Shown here: positions 25,744-34,227 of the stretch, piece after piece
How positions within the stretch are numbered: position 1 is the stretch's first letter
How the letters are laid out: every line of letters begins with the position of its first letter
DNA from: Flagellimonas sp. CMM7
Lineage (GTDB): Bacteria; Bacteroidota; Bacteroidia; Flavobacteriales; Flavobacteriaceae
Reading direction: 5' to 3'
Assembly (NCBI RefSeq): GCF_021390195.1
Contig: NZ_CP090003.1
Coordinates: 4,051,501-4,115,500 of the forward strand
DNA: 64,000 bases
Notes under the pieces: generated by a model
Told to the model about the DNA's origin: nothing
Seen by the model: only the letters and a program-made list of their open reading frames with translations
The model's database searches: none
Position numbers and translations under genes: made by a program

Positions 25744-28700
25744 TCAGTACGGAAGCATCCCATTATTGGACAGATTCATGACTTTGTATTTTACGTTTCG
25801 TTGACGTAACGTAATCATTTTTACATCTTCCTCATTGGTTTGGTTGTTTCTTAATGTGAACTTCAAATATGTTGGTAAATTGACCTGATTGCCTAAATAG
25901 GTCATGTTTATCAACCATTGTCCCTGTTGCATATCATCAATATCAAAACTTTCAGATAATGCTCCTTGTAAACGCTTTTCATTAGCAATTTCTGTCGCAT
26001 TGTTCCAATTGTAATACTGGCCTTGAGGATTTACAAATTGAAGTTCAAATTGAGTGTTGGGGTCGTTCCATTCAACCAATAAACTATAATTACTCTGTTC
26101 TTCAAACACAAATTTCGATTTGTCTATCCCAATTTCCTCGCCATGCCCTTGCAATACATCCAACATCTCTTCCTTAACAATTTGGTCCAATCCTTTACTT
26201 TCAAGAATGTTCTGTATACCAATGTAACTCTTGTACATATTCCATGCTTCTTTATACTCCCCTACTTCAACAAGCATTTTTGCTAAATCCCGTTTTGCCT
26301 GCGGAGTCTCTTTAATGGCATGAATTTGTTTATAAATGGATAGGGCTTCTTGATTTTGCTGTTCTTCCTCATGGGCATAAGCAAGAATTTTAAGCGCGTC
26401 TATTTGTTCGGGAAATTGCTCCAGTAGATTTGATTTTATACGATTCGCTTTTCTTGGATCATTCCAATGATCATCAAAGATTTTACTGGCTTCAAAATAA
26501 AAACTGGGGGTGTGTCCATAGTTTTTTCTATCACTTACATATTGTGCGTACGCTTTATCTACTGTAGGTGAATTGGCTATTCGTTGCGCATAGAGCGGTT
26601 TACTTGCTAATCCATTGGCCAATTCAATAGCATCATTGGAGTATACATTCTGTGATTTGTTTTTAGAATCTTCAGTGACTTCTATACCATCAAACGTATT
26701 ACTTATGGTACGAACAATGATGATTCCACCCGGAGCCAAACTACCATACCTGGCAGCTGACCAAGCAGGTGGCATTAGCGTTATGTCTTTTATATTTTGA
26801 AGGTTAATGTGAAATGGAGGGTCATCAGCTGGATATACATGCCCGTCAACGTCCCAAGACATTGGCCTCCTCCTGTACATTACTATCTCATAATCTTCTG
26901 GATATTTTCTTACCACATCAATACCCGCAAATTTGCCTTCTACAGCATCCATTAGTGTCTGTGCTGACGGACTAATTTGCGAACCTTCCATTTGCTTAAC
27001 ACTAAAACCAACTTTATTCATGTCCAGAACACCAAAACGTGTATTGATATTTTTGTTTATGGGTTTATGAAGTTCCTTTAATCTTGCATTTTCTTCCAAG
27101 ACCACTTCATCCAAAGCCGTAATGCCCAATGGCATAATAATCTTCAGCATTCGTGCCGATGTATTGACCACTGTTGAAGTAGCCTCTCTTCCTGGGTATG
27201 AAAAATCCAAAACCTCCCCATTAAGCGCTTTAATGGAAAAATTACCTCTAGAATTTGTCCTAGTTTGTCTATCACTATCTCGCACCTTAACCAGCACATT
27301 TTGTAAGGGGGTATCCAAATCGCCAACGCTACCCGTAACCTCTGATAACTTCTGAACCGTTCGGTTCGTGTATTCCAAGTTGTCCACCATGTAGCGCTCC
27401 GTAAATTGAACCGCCAACGCCATGTTGTCCAGTTTTTCAAGGTTGATGTAATTTCCGCCATGTTCTTCGGCTATTTCTTTTAAAAGGGTATGATTGGCAG
27501 TATTGTCACCATTTATGGTAAACAGCGTACCGTACCAATCTTTGGTGGCATCCACGGGAAAGTTTTTCCCATCGGTAAAGAACAAGGTTTGTTGAGAGGT
27601 TTCCAGTTTTTCCCAAAGCCTATGATCAATGGCCCCATCATAGATGGTAGATTCAATAGTCTTTTTTAACGTACCCCAATCACCGTTAGCGATTTTATGA
27701 GACGTTCTTTCCCCAAGATAATAGCTCATCGGTTGAAAATCTACCTGTACATCTCCCAAATTTTTAAAGTAGTTATCTAAAAAACGGAATTCTTTATCCA
27801 GATTTCTATCCTTCATCGATAGCGAAGTGTCCCAAAGCAGCATTATGTTGCTGGGTTTATCCCTGAGCTTGGCTTTTACTTCAACAATCTTTTCTTCTTT
27901 CTCTACGGCAGACGTGTTTAGGTTGAAAGCAATCGTAAATCCCTTTCGCATGCGCTTCCACCGATCTTGACTCAATAGCCTGGTATATGACCTAGACCCA
28001 TCATCAAAGGCAGAAATTCCAATACCTACCCTACCCCCATAAATTTTTAAAAGCTCCAAGCTTATTACAAAATGGGAATCCACTACAATGTTGTACGGAG
28101 AAAGGTCTATAGCAATAGTGCCTTGTCGCTGTCTTATGGTATATAAAATGTTTCCGTTGGAGATATTTTTTCCAGGAAGCCCGTTTTCAAACTCATACAC
28201 GTTTACACGCACCAATAGGCTATCCGAGATATTGGCGATGATATTGAAAGAAACATCCTCTAGTTTTAGAGGGCCTTTGCGCATCAATATTTTTGAGGCG
28301 TGTTCCCCTCCCAACGCCAAACTATCGTTCCAAAATCCAAAAAGGCGTTTGGATCTGCTTTGGTACCCAACCTTTCTTTTGTCCGCATCACTACTTTTAA
28401 CGGTAACCCCTTCAAGTTCATAAGGAACGGGCTCCAAACCAATAGCCTGGTCTGTCTTAAGCATTTCGATAAACGCTTGGGTAGAGAACTTGAGTGTTTT
28501 ATAACCTATCCGGGATATTTGAAGGATGTCTTTTTGATTGATTTCATTTTCATCCAATTCGAATTTAAAAGTGCCATCAAAATCTGAAACGGTTCCTTTT
28601 GCACGATCTACCACTCCAATATTAGCAAAGTCTACAGGTTTTCCCGTGCTCAATTCGATAATGCTCCCTTCAACGGTAATTTGACCACTTAATTGATTGC

Positions 28701-28746
28701 AAAACACAAAAATAAATACCAGAAAAACTACCCTTAAACCACCCAT
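25744..28746 (-). CDS. Multidomain secreted protein: carboxypeptidase-regulatory-like, VWA, TonB-plug-like and TPR regions
   Basis: A 1000-residue exported protein (signal peptide 1-21). Residues 24-110 form a carboxypeptidase-regulatory-like beta-sandwich (ELSTGKPVDFANIGV, GTVSDFDGTFKF). Residues 300-455 look like a VWA domain with a DTSLS MIDAS motif (306-310) and TDGKNF. A second regulatory-like domain follows at about 468-545. Residues 560-690 resemble the plug of TonB-dependent receptors (TLMDAVEGKFAGIDVV, APGGIIIVRT). TPR-like helices lie at about 770-860. There is no TonB-receptor beta-barrel. It may be a surface scaffold that borrows receptor parts. The first residues (MGGLRVV) are a reasonable start. 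Confidence 0.72.
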   Translation of the reverse strand: MGGLRVVFLVFIFVFCNQLSGQITVEGSIIELSTGKPVDFANIGVVDRAKGTVSDFDGTFKFELDENEINQKDILQISRIGYKTLKFSTQAFIEMLKTDQAIGLEPVPYELEGVTVKSSDADKRKVGYQSRSKRLFGFWNDSLALGGEHASKILMRKGPLKLEDVSFNIIANISDSLLVRVNVYEFENGLPGKNISNGNILYTIRQRQGTIAIDLSPYNIVVDSHFVISLELLKIYGGRVGIGISAFDDGSRSYTRLLSQDRWKRMRKGFTIAFNLNTSAVEKEEKIVEVKAKLRDKPSNIMLLWDTSLSMKDRNLDKEFRFLDNYFKNLGDVQVDFQPMSYYLGERTSHKIANGDWGTLKKTIESTIYDGAIDHRLWEKLETSQQTLFFTDGKNFPVDATKDWYGTLFTINGDNTANHTLLKEIAEEHGGNYINLEKLDNMALAVQFTERYMVDNLEYTNRTVQKLSEVTGSVGDLDTPLQNVLVKVRDSDRQTRTNSRGNFSIKALNGEVLDFSYPGREATSTVVNTSARMLKIIMPLGITALDEVVLEENARLKELHKPINKNINTRFGVLDMNKVGFSVKQMEGSQISPSAQTLMDAVEGKFAGIDVVRKYPEDYEIVMYRRRPMSWDVDGHVYPADDPPFHINLQNIKDITLMPPAWSAARYGSLAPGGIIIVRTISNTFDGIEVTEDSKNKSQNVYSNDAIELANGLASKPLYAQRIANSPTVDKAYAQYVSDRKNYGHTPSFYFEASKIFDDHWNDPRKANRIKSNLLEQFPEQIDALKILAYAHEEEQQNQEALSIYKQIHAIKETPQAKRDLAKMLVEVGEYKEAWNMYKSYIGIQNILESKGLDQIVKEEMLDVLQGHGEEIGIDKSKFVFEEQSNYSLLVEWNDPNTQFELQFVNPQGQYYNWNNATEIANEKRLQGALSESFDIDDMQQGQWLINMTYLGNQVNLPTYLKFTLRNNQTNEEDVKMITLRQRNVKYKVMNLSNNGMLPY

Positions 28747-28812
28747 AGAAGAATTTGTTTCCCCTAAACTAATAAAATGATTAAATATTCATTCGTCAAT
28801 TAATCAATATTA

Positions 28813-28832
28813 TTTTCATTTCGAAATGAAAA
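28813..28832. promoter_or_regulatory. Perfect 20-bp palindrome between divergent genes
   Basis: TTTTCATTTCGAAATGAAAA is identical to its reverse complement. It lies 66 nt before the 1000-residue gene (minus strand) and 115 nt before the serine hydrolase gene (plus strand), a good position for a repressor site serving both. Confidence 0.55.
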
Positions 28833-28947
28833 GCTTCTAAAGGGTTAAAAATAGTAGACCCGCTGCGTTTTAAAATTCATTAGAAAAAAACAATGAATGT
28901 TGTAACTATTTTCTTTTTCCCAAGTATACCTGTTATAAAACAAAACA

Positions 28948-30054
28948 ATGAAACTCAAATTAGCATTAGTATCCATTTTGACAATTTCTAATATTACAAA
29001 CGGTCAAAAGCAGCACAATGATTATGAAATGATTCAGGCAGAATGTAATAGTTTATTGCTTGACCAGGAGATACAAGCCGTTTCGTTAGGAGTTATCACA
29101 AATGGTAACGTGTATAAATTTCACCTAGGTAAGTTAACTACCGGAGAAACACCAAATGAAGATACCTTATATGAGATAGCTTCCTTGACCAAAACATTTA
29201 CAGGGACTTTGCTGGCGCAAGCCATTTCGGAAAAGAAGGCAACTATGGATGATGATATCAGAAATCATTTATCCGAGAACTTTCCCAACTTAGAATTTAA
29301 CCAAAAACCCATTACGTTTCGCCATTTGGTGACGCACACTAGCGGTTTGCCTAGGATTTTCCCTGATAGCCCTGGACTCTTTGAAAATCCCGATTGGGAT
29401 AACCTTCCCTATGAAATCAACAAACTACAAGCGGGATTTAGTGAATCTCAATTTTTAGAAGAACTGCATCAAGTAACATTGGATACCATTCCCGGATTTA
29501 AATTCGGTTATTCAAATGCTGGAGCTAATTTGCTAGGTTTTTGTTTGGAAAATATTTACGGTAAGACCTACGAGAAATTGTTATCCGAATATATTCTTGA
29601 ACCTCTTCAAATGACGAAAACTCGTATTACCGCTCCTTCTGGGGAAAATAAAAAGCTGTTGGCCTTGGGGCTCAACCCAAATGGTTTGGTGATGCCCTCT
29701 AGAGCAGAAAAAGAAATGAAGGCAGAAGGCGGATTATTTTCAACACTGGACGATATGATAAAGTACATGGAATTTCAGCTAAACGAAGCAAATGAAGTAG
29801 TGAAAATTTCCCATCAAGAGTTATTGAACGGAAGATATGGGGATTTTGAAAATGGTTTGTTCTGGCAAATCTTTAAGAATGGGCAAAGCCATACAAAAAT
29901 CTTTCAAAATGGGGGAGCTTATGGAACTTCCAGTTGGCTGACCATTATTCCAGAATCTAAAGTTGGAGTAATTATTCTAACCAATGTATCCGGTCCCACA
30001 ATACATGAAAAGTTAAATGCAACGGCAGATAGGATAATTGAGCGTTTAGAATAA
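28948..30054 (+). CDS. Serine hydrolase, class C beta-lactamase fold, secreted
   Basis: A 368-residue protein with a signal-like N-terminus (MKLKLALVSILTISNITNGQ). The active-site motif SLTK (S79, K82) is in YEIASLTKTF. A YSN triad (FGYSNAG) and a closing NGGAYGTSSW segment in place of KTG complete the class C-type active site. Esterase or peptidase activity is as likely as beta-lactam hydrolysis. It is the first of a run of plus-strand genes each followed by a hairpin-core element. Confidence 0.87.
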   Translation: MKLKLALVSILTISNITNGQKQHNDYEMIQAECNSLLLDQEIQAVSLGVITNGNVYKFHLGKLTTGETPNEDTLYEIASLTKTFTGTLLAQAISEKKATMDDDIRNHLSENFPNLEFNQKPITFRHLVTHTSGLPRIFPDSPGLFENPDWDNLPYEINKLQAGFSESQFLEELHQVTLDTIPGFKFGYSNAGANLLGFCLENIYGKTYEKLLSEYILEPLQMTKTRITAPSGENKKLLALGLNPNGLVMPSRAEKEMKAEGGLFSTLDDMIKYMEFQLNEANEVVKISHQELLNGRYGDFENGLFWQIFKNGQSHTKIFQNGGAYGTSSWLTIIPESKVGVIILTNVSGPTIHEKLNATADRIIERLE

Positions 30055-30064
30055 ACTGGTTGCT

Positions 30065-30182
30065 ACAATGGTTTTAGACCATTGTTAAGAAGTAAGCAAT
30101 AATCCATGATAATGCTTCTTGATTCTATGAGGATAATCAACGAACTTCGTTATCAAAGGAAATTGAACCCTAAATAGTGATA
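30065..30182 (+). repeat. Hairpin plus hairpin-core element, copy 7
   Basis: Directly after the serine hydrolase gene, ACAATGGT (30065-30072) and ACCATTGT (30078-30085) form a perfect 8-bp stem. The repeat core follows as GAGGATAATCAACGAACTTC GTTATC (core 30139-30151), with an 8-base GATAATCA/GTTATC relation extending the stem. It resembles the copy at 32197. Confidence 0.6.
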
Positions 30183-30205
30183 CCCTTTAGAAAGAAACTT
30201 CGAAA

Positions 30206-30979
30206 ATGAAGATCAAAACCCTCAAAGGATTATTTATCAGGCATAACAAAATAGATGAGAACAGACAGTCAATTTGGTTTTTACATGGATTTGCCGATTC
30301 CGGATTGGCATACAAAGAGGTTTTTGATTCGAACCTTTCTCCTGAATTTAATCTTTATGTGGTGGACTTACCAGGATTTGGTGTCAGCCCTTTAAATAAA
30401 GACTATGTATCTATCAAGGAACAGGCAGATTTGCTCTCGGAAATAATTCAAACGGAAACCAAAAACAGTGGAAAAGTAAATGTTGTAGCCCATTCCATTG
30501 GTGCACAGATAGGAACTTGGGTTTGTGAGAAACTGTCAGATAAAATCAATTGTTTTTTTAATATAGAAGGTAATTTGACCGAGGCGGACAGTTATTTTTC
30601 AAGCAAACCTTTGAGTTTTAAAACTGCCGAAGATTTTGTGAAATCATTTGAAGATGAAATTTTTGAAAACGCAATCGGTGAAGAAAGGTTTAGGAGATAT
30701 TACAGCAGTTTAAGATTTGCCGAGCCACAAGGAATGCGTAACTGGGCATTTACAAGTCAAGAACATATAAAAAACAATAAATGCGGATTTGAATTTAAAA
30801 ACCTGAGCTGCAATAAAATATATATTTGGGGAGATTTGGATACACCAAAAGAAACGCAGAATTTTATAAAAGAACAAAATATCCCGAATAGACTATACAA
30901 AGGAATTGGTCACTGGCATATGGTCGAAAATGCAAAAAACTTATATGATGATATTAACAGCTTCCTAAAAACAGTATAG
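30206..30979 (+). CDS. Alpha/beta hydrolase
   Basis: A 257-residue cytoplasmic hydrolase. HGFADSG is the oxyanion-hole loop. S97 in AHSIGAQ is the nucleophile (GxSxG-like, with A in the first position). The catalytic Asp is probably in YIWGDLDTP, and the His in GIGHWHMVE. No substrate can be assigned. It is flanked by hairpin-core elements on both sides. Confidence 0.88.
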   Translation: MKIKTLKGLFIRHNKIDENRQSIWFLHGFADSGLAYKEVFDSNLSPEFNLYVVDLPGFGVSPLNKDYVSIKEQADLLSEIIQTETKNSGKVNVVAHSIGAQIGTWVCEKLSDKINCFFNIEGNLTEADSYFSSKPLSFKTAEDFVKSFEDEIFENAIGEERFRRYYSSLRFAEPQGMRNWAFTSQEHIKNNKCGFEFKNLSCNKIYIWGDLDTPKETQNFIKEQNIPNRLYKGIGHWHMVENAKNLYDDINSFLKTV

Positions 30980-31070
30980 AGGAATGGTTGTAATTAGAAT
31001 GAACCTATGGGCTTAGATGCTATAATGTAAGTTGTTAAAAATTGGACAATAACCTTAGGTCTAACCTTTT

Positions 31071-31140
31071 CATTCCGAAAGAAAAATTACGAACTTCGTT
31101 ATCGTTGGATATAAATCACTTTTATGATTTATATTGTTCT
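31071..31140 (+). repeat. Hairpin-core intergenic element, copy 8
   Basis: ACGAACTTCGTTATCGTTGG (from 31089) with following ATATAAATCACTTTTATGAT, itself a small inverted repeat. It keeps the core and the GTTGGATATAAA tail seen at 32217-32244. Confidence 0.55.
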
Positions 31141-31163
31141 AACCATATACCATTAAACAAAAA

Positions 31164-31973
31164 ATGAAAAAAATATTCTCACTATTAATTTTTGTTATAG
31201 TAAGTTACTGCTCATCTGCTCAAGATACTATTTGTATAAGTAATACGATTGAGCATAGTATCTATTCCAAACATTTAAATGAGAATAGAAATTACTGGAT
31301 TAGCTTACCTCTAAAATATTCTGATTCAATAAAATACCCAGTTATTTACGTTTTTGATGCAGAATGGAGGTTTGATTTGATTAAAAATATAACTTTTGAT
31401 TTGGGAGCAAACGAGAAAATTAAAAACTCAATAGTTGTAGGAATCCCGCATATTGATTGGAATAAAAAAAGGGGACTTGATCTTACTTTTAGTCAATCGA
31501 GAATAGAATATGATGGTGAAGAAGTGGACTCAACTTGGTACAATGGTTCAAATTCTGGGGAAGGAATGAAATTTTACAACTATTTAACGGAAGAGCTAAT
31601 TCCAGATGTAAATAAGAAGTATGCTACAAATAATCACGAAACACTGATCGGTCATTCTTACGGAGGCTATTTTGGTGGATACATACTATCATTGGACCAT
31701 CCATTTGAAGTAATACATATATACGATCCTGCTATTTGGTTTAGTAATGGAGAGGTAACCAACAGATTTAAAAAATACCAATATAATAAGCCAACTAAAA
31801 TTCATTTAACCTATCAGCCCAAGCCTGAATTTCATAAAAATAAAATAGAAGAGTTTATCAATGAACTCAAAAAGAATCAGAATATCATTTTAACGACCAA
31901 CCTCTATGATTCAGAAACTCATAATTCATTGTTTTTAGATAGCTTTTATCAAGGAATTTTAAAAACAAATTAG
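31164..31973 (+). CDS. Secreted esterase of the Fes/IroE-like (putative esterase) alpha/beta family
   Basis: A 269-residue protein with a signal peptide ending near SSAQ (residue 20). The beta-sheet entrance PVIYVFDAEW and the nucleophile motif GHSYGG (S165) are typical of the esterase D/enterochelin-esterase-like superfamily. The His is probably in DSETHNS near residue 253. Related enzymes cleave siderophore or sugar esters; the substrate here is unknown. The gene is unusually AT-rich compared with the core genes to its right. Confidence 0.83.
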   Translation: MKKIFSLLIFVIVSYCSSAQDTICISNTIEHSIYSKHLNENRNYWISLPLKYSDSIKYPVIYVFDAEWRFDLIKNITFDLGANEKIKNSIVVGIPHIDWNKKRGLDLTFSQSRIEYDGEEVDSTWYNGSNSGEGMKFYNYLTEELIPDVNKKYATNNHETLIGHSYGGYFGGYILSLDHPFEVIHIYDPAIWFSNGEVTNRFKKYQYNKPTKIHLTYQPKPEFHKNKIEEFINELKKNQNIILTTNLYDSETHNSLFLDSFYQGILKTN

Positions 31974-32044
31974 CTGCATACAGCTAGAGCCATAGTCAAC
32001 ATGGTTGATGCTCTTATCTCCTGTTCCTTTCTAAAATCATAAAA

Positions 32045-32071
32045 TGTCATTTCGAGTGCAGTCGAGAAATC
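32045..32071. repeat. REP-like palindrome (TGTCATTTCGA...TCGAGAAA)
   Basis: TGTCATTTCGAGTGCAGTCG followed by AGAAATC. The TCGA/TCGA arms around GTGCAG resemble the copy at 62143-62166 (TCTCGACTCCGTTCGACATG), and it carries the same TGTCA end in the opposite orientation. Confidence 0.55.
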
Positions 32072-32196
32072 TTTACAAGGGTATTCTTAAATAGGCCCAG
32101 TGATGGGGAACCTAGATTTCGCTCACTCATTACATTTTATTTTAAATGACAATAGGTTAGTAGTTTAAAACAGGTAATAAGTTGAAGTATTAACCC

Positions 32197-32279
32197 TTGA
32201 TTCTGTGAGGATAATCAACGAACTTCGTTATCCTTGGATATAAACCATTAAAACGGATTATATCTTTTTAGTTACTATG
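32197..32279 (+). repeat. Cassette-type intergenic element, copy 9
   Basis: TTGATTCTGTGAGGATAATC, the core AACGAACTTCGTT (32217-32229), CCATTAAAACGGATTATATC and the end TTTTTAGTTACTATG. GTTACTATG (32271-32279) is the exact reverse complement of CATAGTAAC at 32957-32965, beyond the next gene. The 349-nt gap after 31973 also holds the REP-like repeat at 32045; nothing else is seen. Confidence 0.72.
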
Positions 32280-32322
32280 TATTGAAGAAAATGTTTATGA
32301 AATCGATATAGTAAAGAAAATT

Positions 32323-32951
32323 ATGACTGTAATAAGCCAACTTTCATCATCATTAGGGCAGAAAGGGAATGATGCAAATATAGCCTTAGCTAAAGAAATT
32401 GCAGAAACTGAAAATAGTTATGCGATTAAAGAACTTGTTCAAAATTTGGGGAATAAGGATAAAAAATACAAGCAGATTGTATAAAAACACTGTATGAGAC
32501 AGCCTATATAAAGCCTGGTTTGATTGCCGAATATTATGCTGAGTTTTTAGGATTATTATCAAATAAAAACAATAGATTGGTTTGGGGAGGAATGATTGCT
32601 TTATCGACAATTTCAGATTTGAAAAGTAAGGAGTTATTTGAATCAATAGAGCAGATTTCTAGCACTGTAAATAAAGGTTCTGTAATAACGGTTGATGCTG
32701 GAGTTGAGATATATACAAAACTCAATAAATATTCAGAGTTTCAAGACAAAGTTGAAAACTTACTGACTGACCAACTGTGGAAATGTCCAATTAAACAATT
32801 GCCTAAATACATAGAAAAATCAACTATCTCTATCAATGAAAAGAACAAGGAAATTTATCAAAAAATAATAAATGAACGAATGACAGAATGTGAAAAGGAG
32901 TCACAGGTAAAAAGGCTTGATAAAATACTTAAACTGATTCATAAAATATAA
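32323..32951 (+). pseudogene. Frameshifted helical-repeat-like protein (one A lost in a homopolymer)
   Basis: From the ATG at 32323 the frame reads MTVISQLSSSLGQKGNDANI...NLGNKDKK and then stops at 32484. One extra A in the A6 run near 32459-32466 would join it to IQADCIKTLYETAYIKPGLI and on to the stop at 32951, giving about 209 residues. The predicted protein is all-helical with HEAT-like pairs. No family is named with confidence. It is the content of a putative cassette with ends GTTACTATG and CATAGTAAC. The shift may be real or a homopolymer sequencing error. Confidence 0.7.
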
Positions 32952-32956
32952 AAACG

Positions 32957-32978
32957 CATAGTAACAATAGCTATAACG
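32957..32978 (+). repeat. Cassette 3' half-site without right half
   Basis: CATAGTAACAATAGCTATAA CG is the left end of an element: AACAATAGCTATAAC matches AACAACAGCTATAAT at 22009. The rest of the element is missing and the minus-strand glycosyltransferase gene begins its 3' end at 32987, so this is the right border of the array. Confidence 0.6.
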
Positions 32979-32986
32979 AAACTCTT

Positions 32987-34222
32987 CTATCCCCTATTCT
33001 TTTCTTCAATCCATTTAGCCATATACTTGGTACTGGCCATGGAATGATGCTGTGCTAGTCGCCCAATAAAGTTATTGCTACGGTGTGTTTCCAGATTTTG
33101 CCGTAACTGCTCTATTTGTTCTCGTACCTTTTTTTGCAATGCGGTTTTATCATAAAACGTATTGATAAGGGTAACTCCATTGGTTTGTGCTGCTTCCCAC
33201 TTTTCCTTGTTTTGGTAATGTTCCACTGCAGCCGTTACAAAAGCATTCCAATCGTTACATATGACTCCATTCCAAGGTAAATTACCGTGCATGCCTTCTG
33301 CACCAATAACCGTGGTTATGCTGGGAATTCCGTGTTGCATGGCAGTAATCAATTTTCCCTTTATCCCGGCTCCAAATTGTAAGGGAGCTAGATTCACTCT
33401 GGCATGTTGCAATACGGTTTCCAAATTCTTAGCCCAACCCATAACATGAAAGCCTTCACCTGGTTTATGGAGTTCCAGCACCCGATTTGGTAGGTATGCA
33501 CCGTAGATATGTAGCTCAGCATCTGGTAATGCCTTTCTAATTAAAGGCCAAATAGTATTTTTTAGGGTGATAATGGAATCTACATTGGGAGCATGCTTGC
33601 CATTTCCCACACAAACAAAATCCTTCCGCTCTTCAAAGGTGGACCATTCACCCATTGTTTTTGCATCCAGTTTTTCCAGCATAAATGGCAGATGCATCAA
33701 CAAGCTTTTTGGAGTGCCCAATTCATTTTGCAATAATTCCATCTCATAGGAAGAAATCATCAATGACAAATCTGAACGGTAAATGCTCGCTGCCTCTCTA
33801 AGTGTCATTCCATGGTTCTTCCATTTCTGTGGCGTAAAAGCTTCATTTTTTTTATGGCATTCTTCCCGAGTTTTTCGCAGGGAATGTAAATCCTCCGTAT
33901 TTAAAACCCTAAGTGCCTGTGGAGCAAATTGAGCAACACGCCATCCATACTGTTCCTCAGTCATAAACCTATCAAAGACAACCATGTCTGGCTCCAATTC
34001 CTTAATAAAACTATCAAAACTGGAATGATTCAGCTGTATGGTTGTTTCCTCTACTCCCATCGCTTCTAAATCTAAACTGTATTCAGATTTTGCTGCAGCA
34101 GAGCCAAAGGTTATATGGTATCCGAAGTCATTAAAAGCGTGAAGCAATTGTTGCATACGATGGCCCGCCGCCGTAGTAGACGGTTCTGGCCATACATAAC
34201 CAATAAAAAGTACTTTTTTCAT
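32987..34222 (-). CDS. Glycosyltransferase, GT4-like
   Basis: A 411-residue GT-B-fold enzyme. The N-terminal domain starts MKKVLFIGYVWPEPSTTAAGH, a typical opening. The C-terminal domain has FVCVGNGKHAPNVDS, LHIYGAYLPNRV, GFHVMGWAKNLETVLQHARV and PLQFGAGIKGKLITAMQHGI, where the Glu of the EX7E motif appears replaced. The sugar donor and acceptor are not identifiable. Its stop is 5 nt from the array border and it overlaps no other gene. The helicase gene lies 5 nt upstream. Confidence 0.87.
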   Translation of the reverse strand: MKKVLFIGYVWPEPSTTAAGHRMQQLLHAFNDFGYHITFGSAAAKSEYSLDLEAMGVEETTIQLNHSSFDSFIKELEPDMVVFDRFMTEEQYGWRVAQFAPQALRVLNTEDLHSLRKTREECHKKNEAFTPQKWKNHGMTLREAASIYRSDLSLMISSYEMELLQNELGTPKSLLMHLPFMLEKLDAKTMGEWSTFEERKDFVCVGNGKHAPNVDSIITLKNTIWPLIRKALPDAELHIYGAYLPNRVLELHKPGEGFHVMGWAKNLETVLQHARVNLAPLQFGAGIKGKLITAMQHGIPSITTVIGAEGMHGNLPWNGVICNDWNAFVTAAVEHYQNKEKWEAAQTNGVTLINTFYDKTALQKKVREQIEQLRQNLETHRSNNFIGRLAQHHSMASTKYMAKWIEEKNRG

Positions 34223-34227
34223 CTTGG

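Noticed and set aside
27144..27461. Minus-strand frame of 105 codons within the 1000-residue gene
   Set aside because: Out of frame with the main gene, no start context, tryptophan-rich shadow composition.
18226..32985. CRISPR array as an explanation of the repeats
   Set aside because: Repeats are hundreds of bases apart, imperfect, and separated by whole genes; no cas genes are present.
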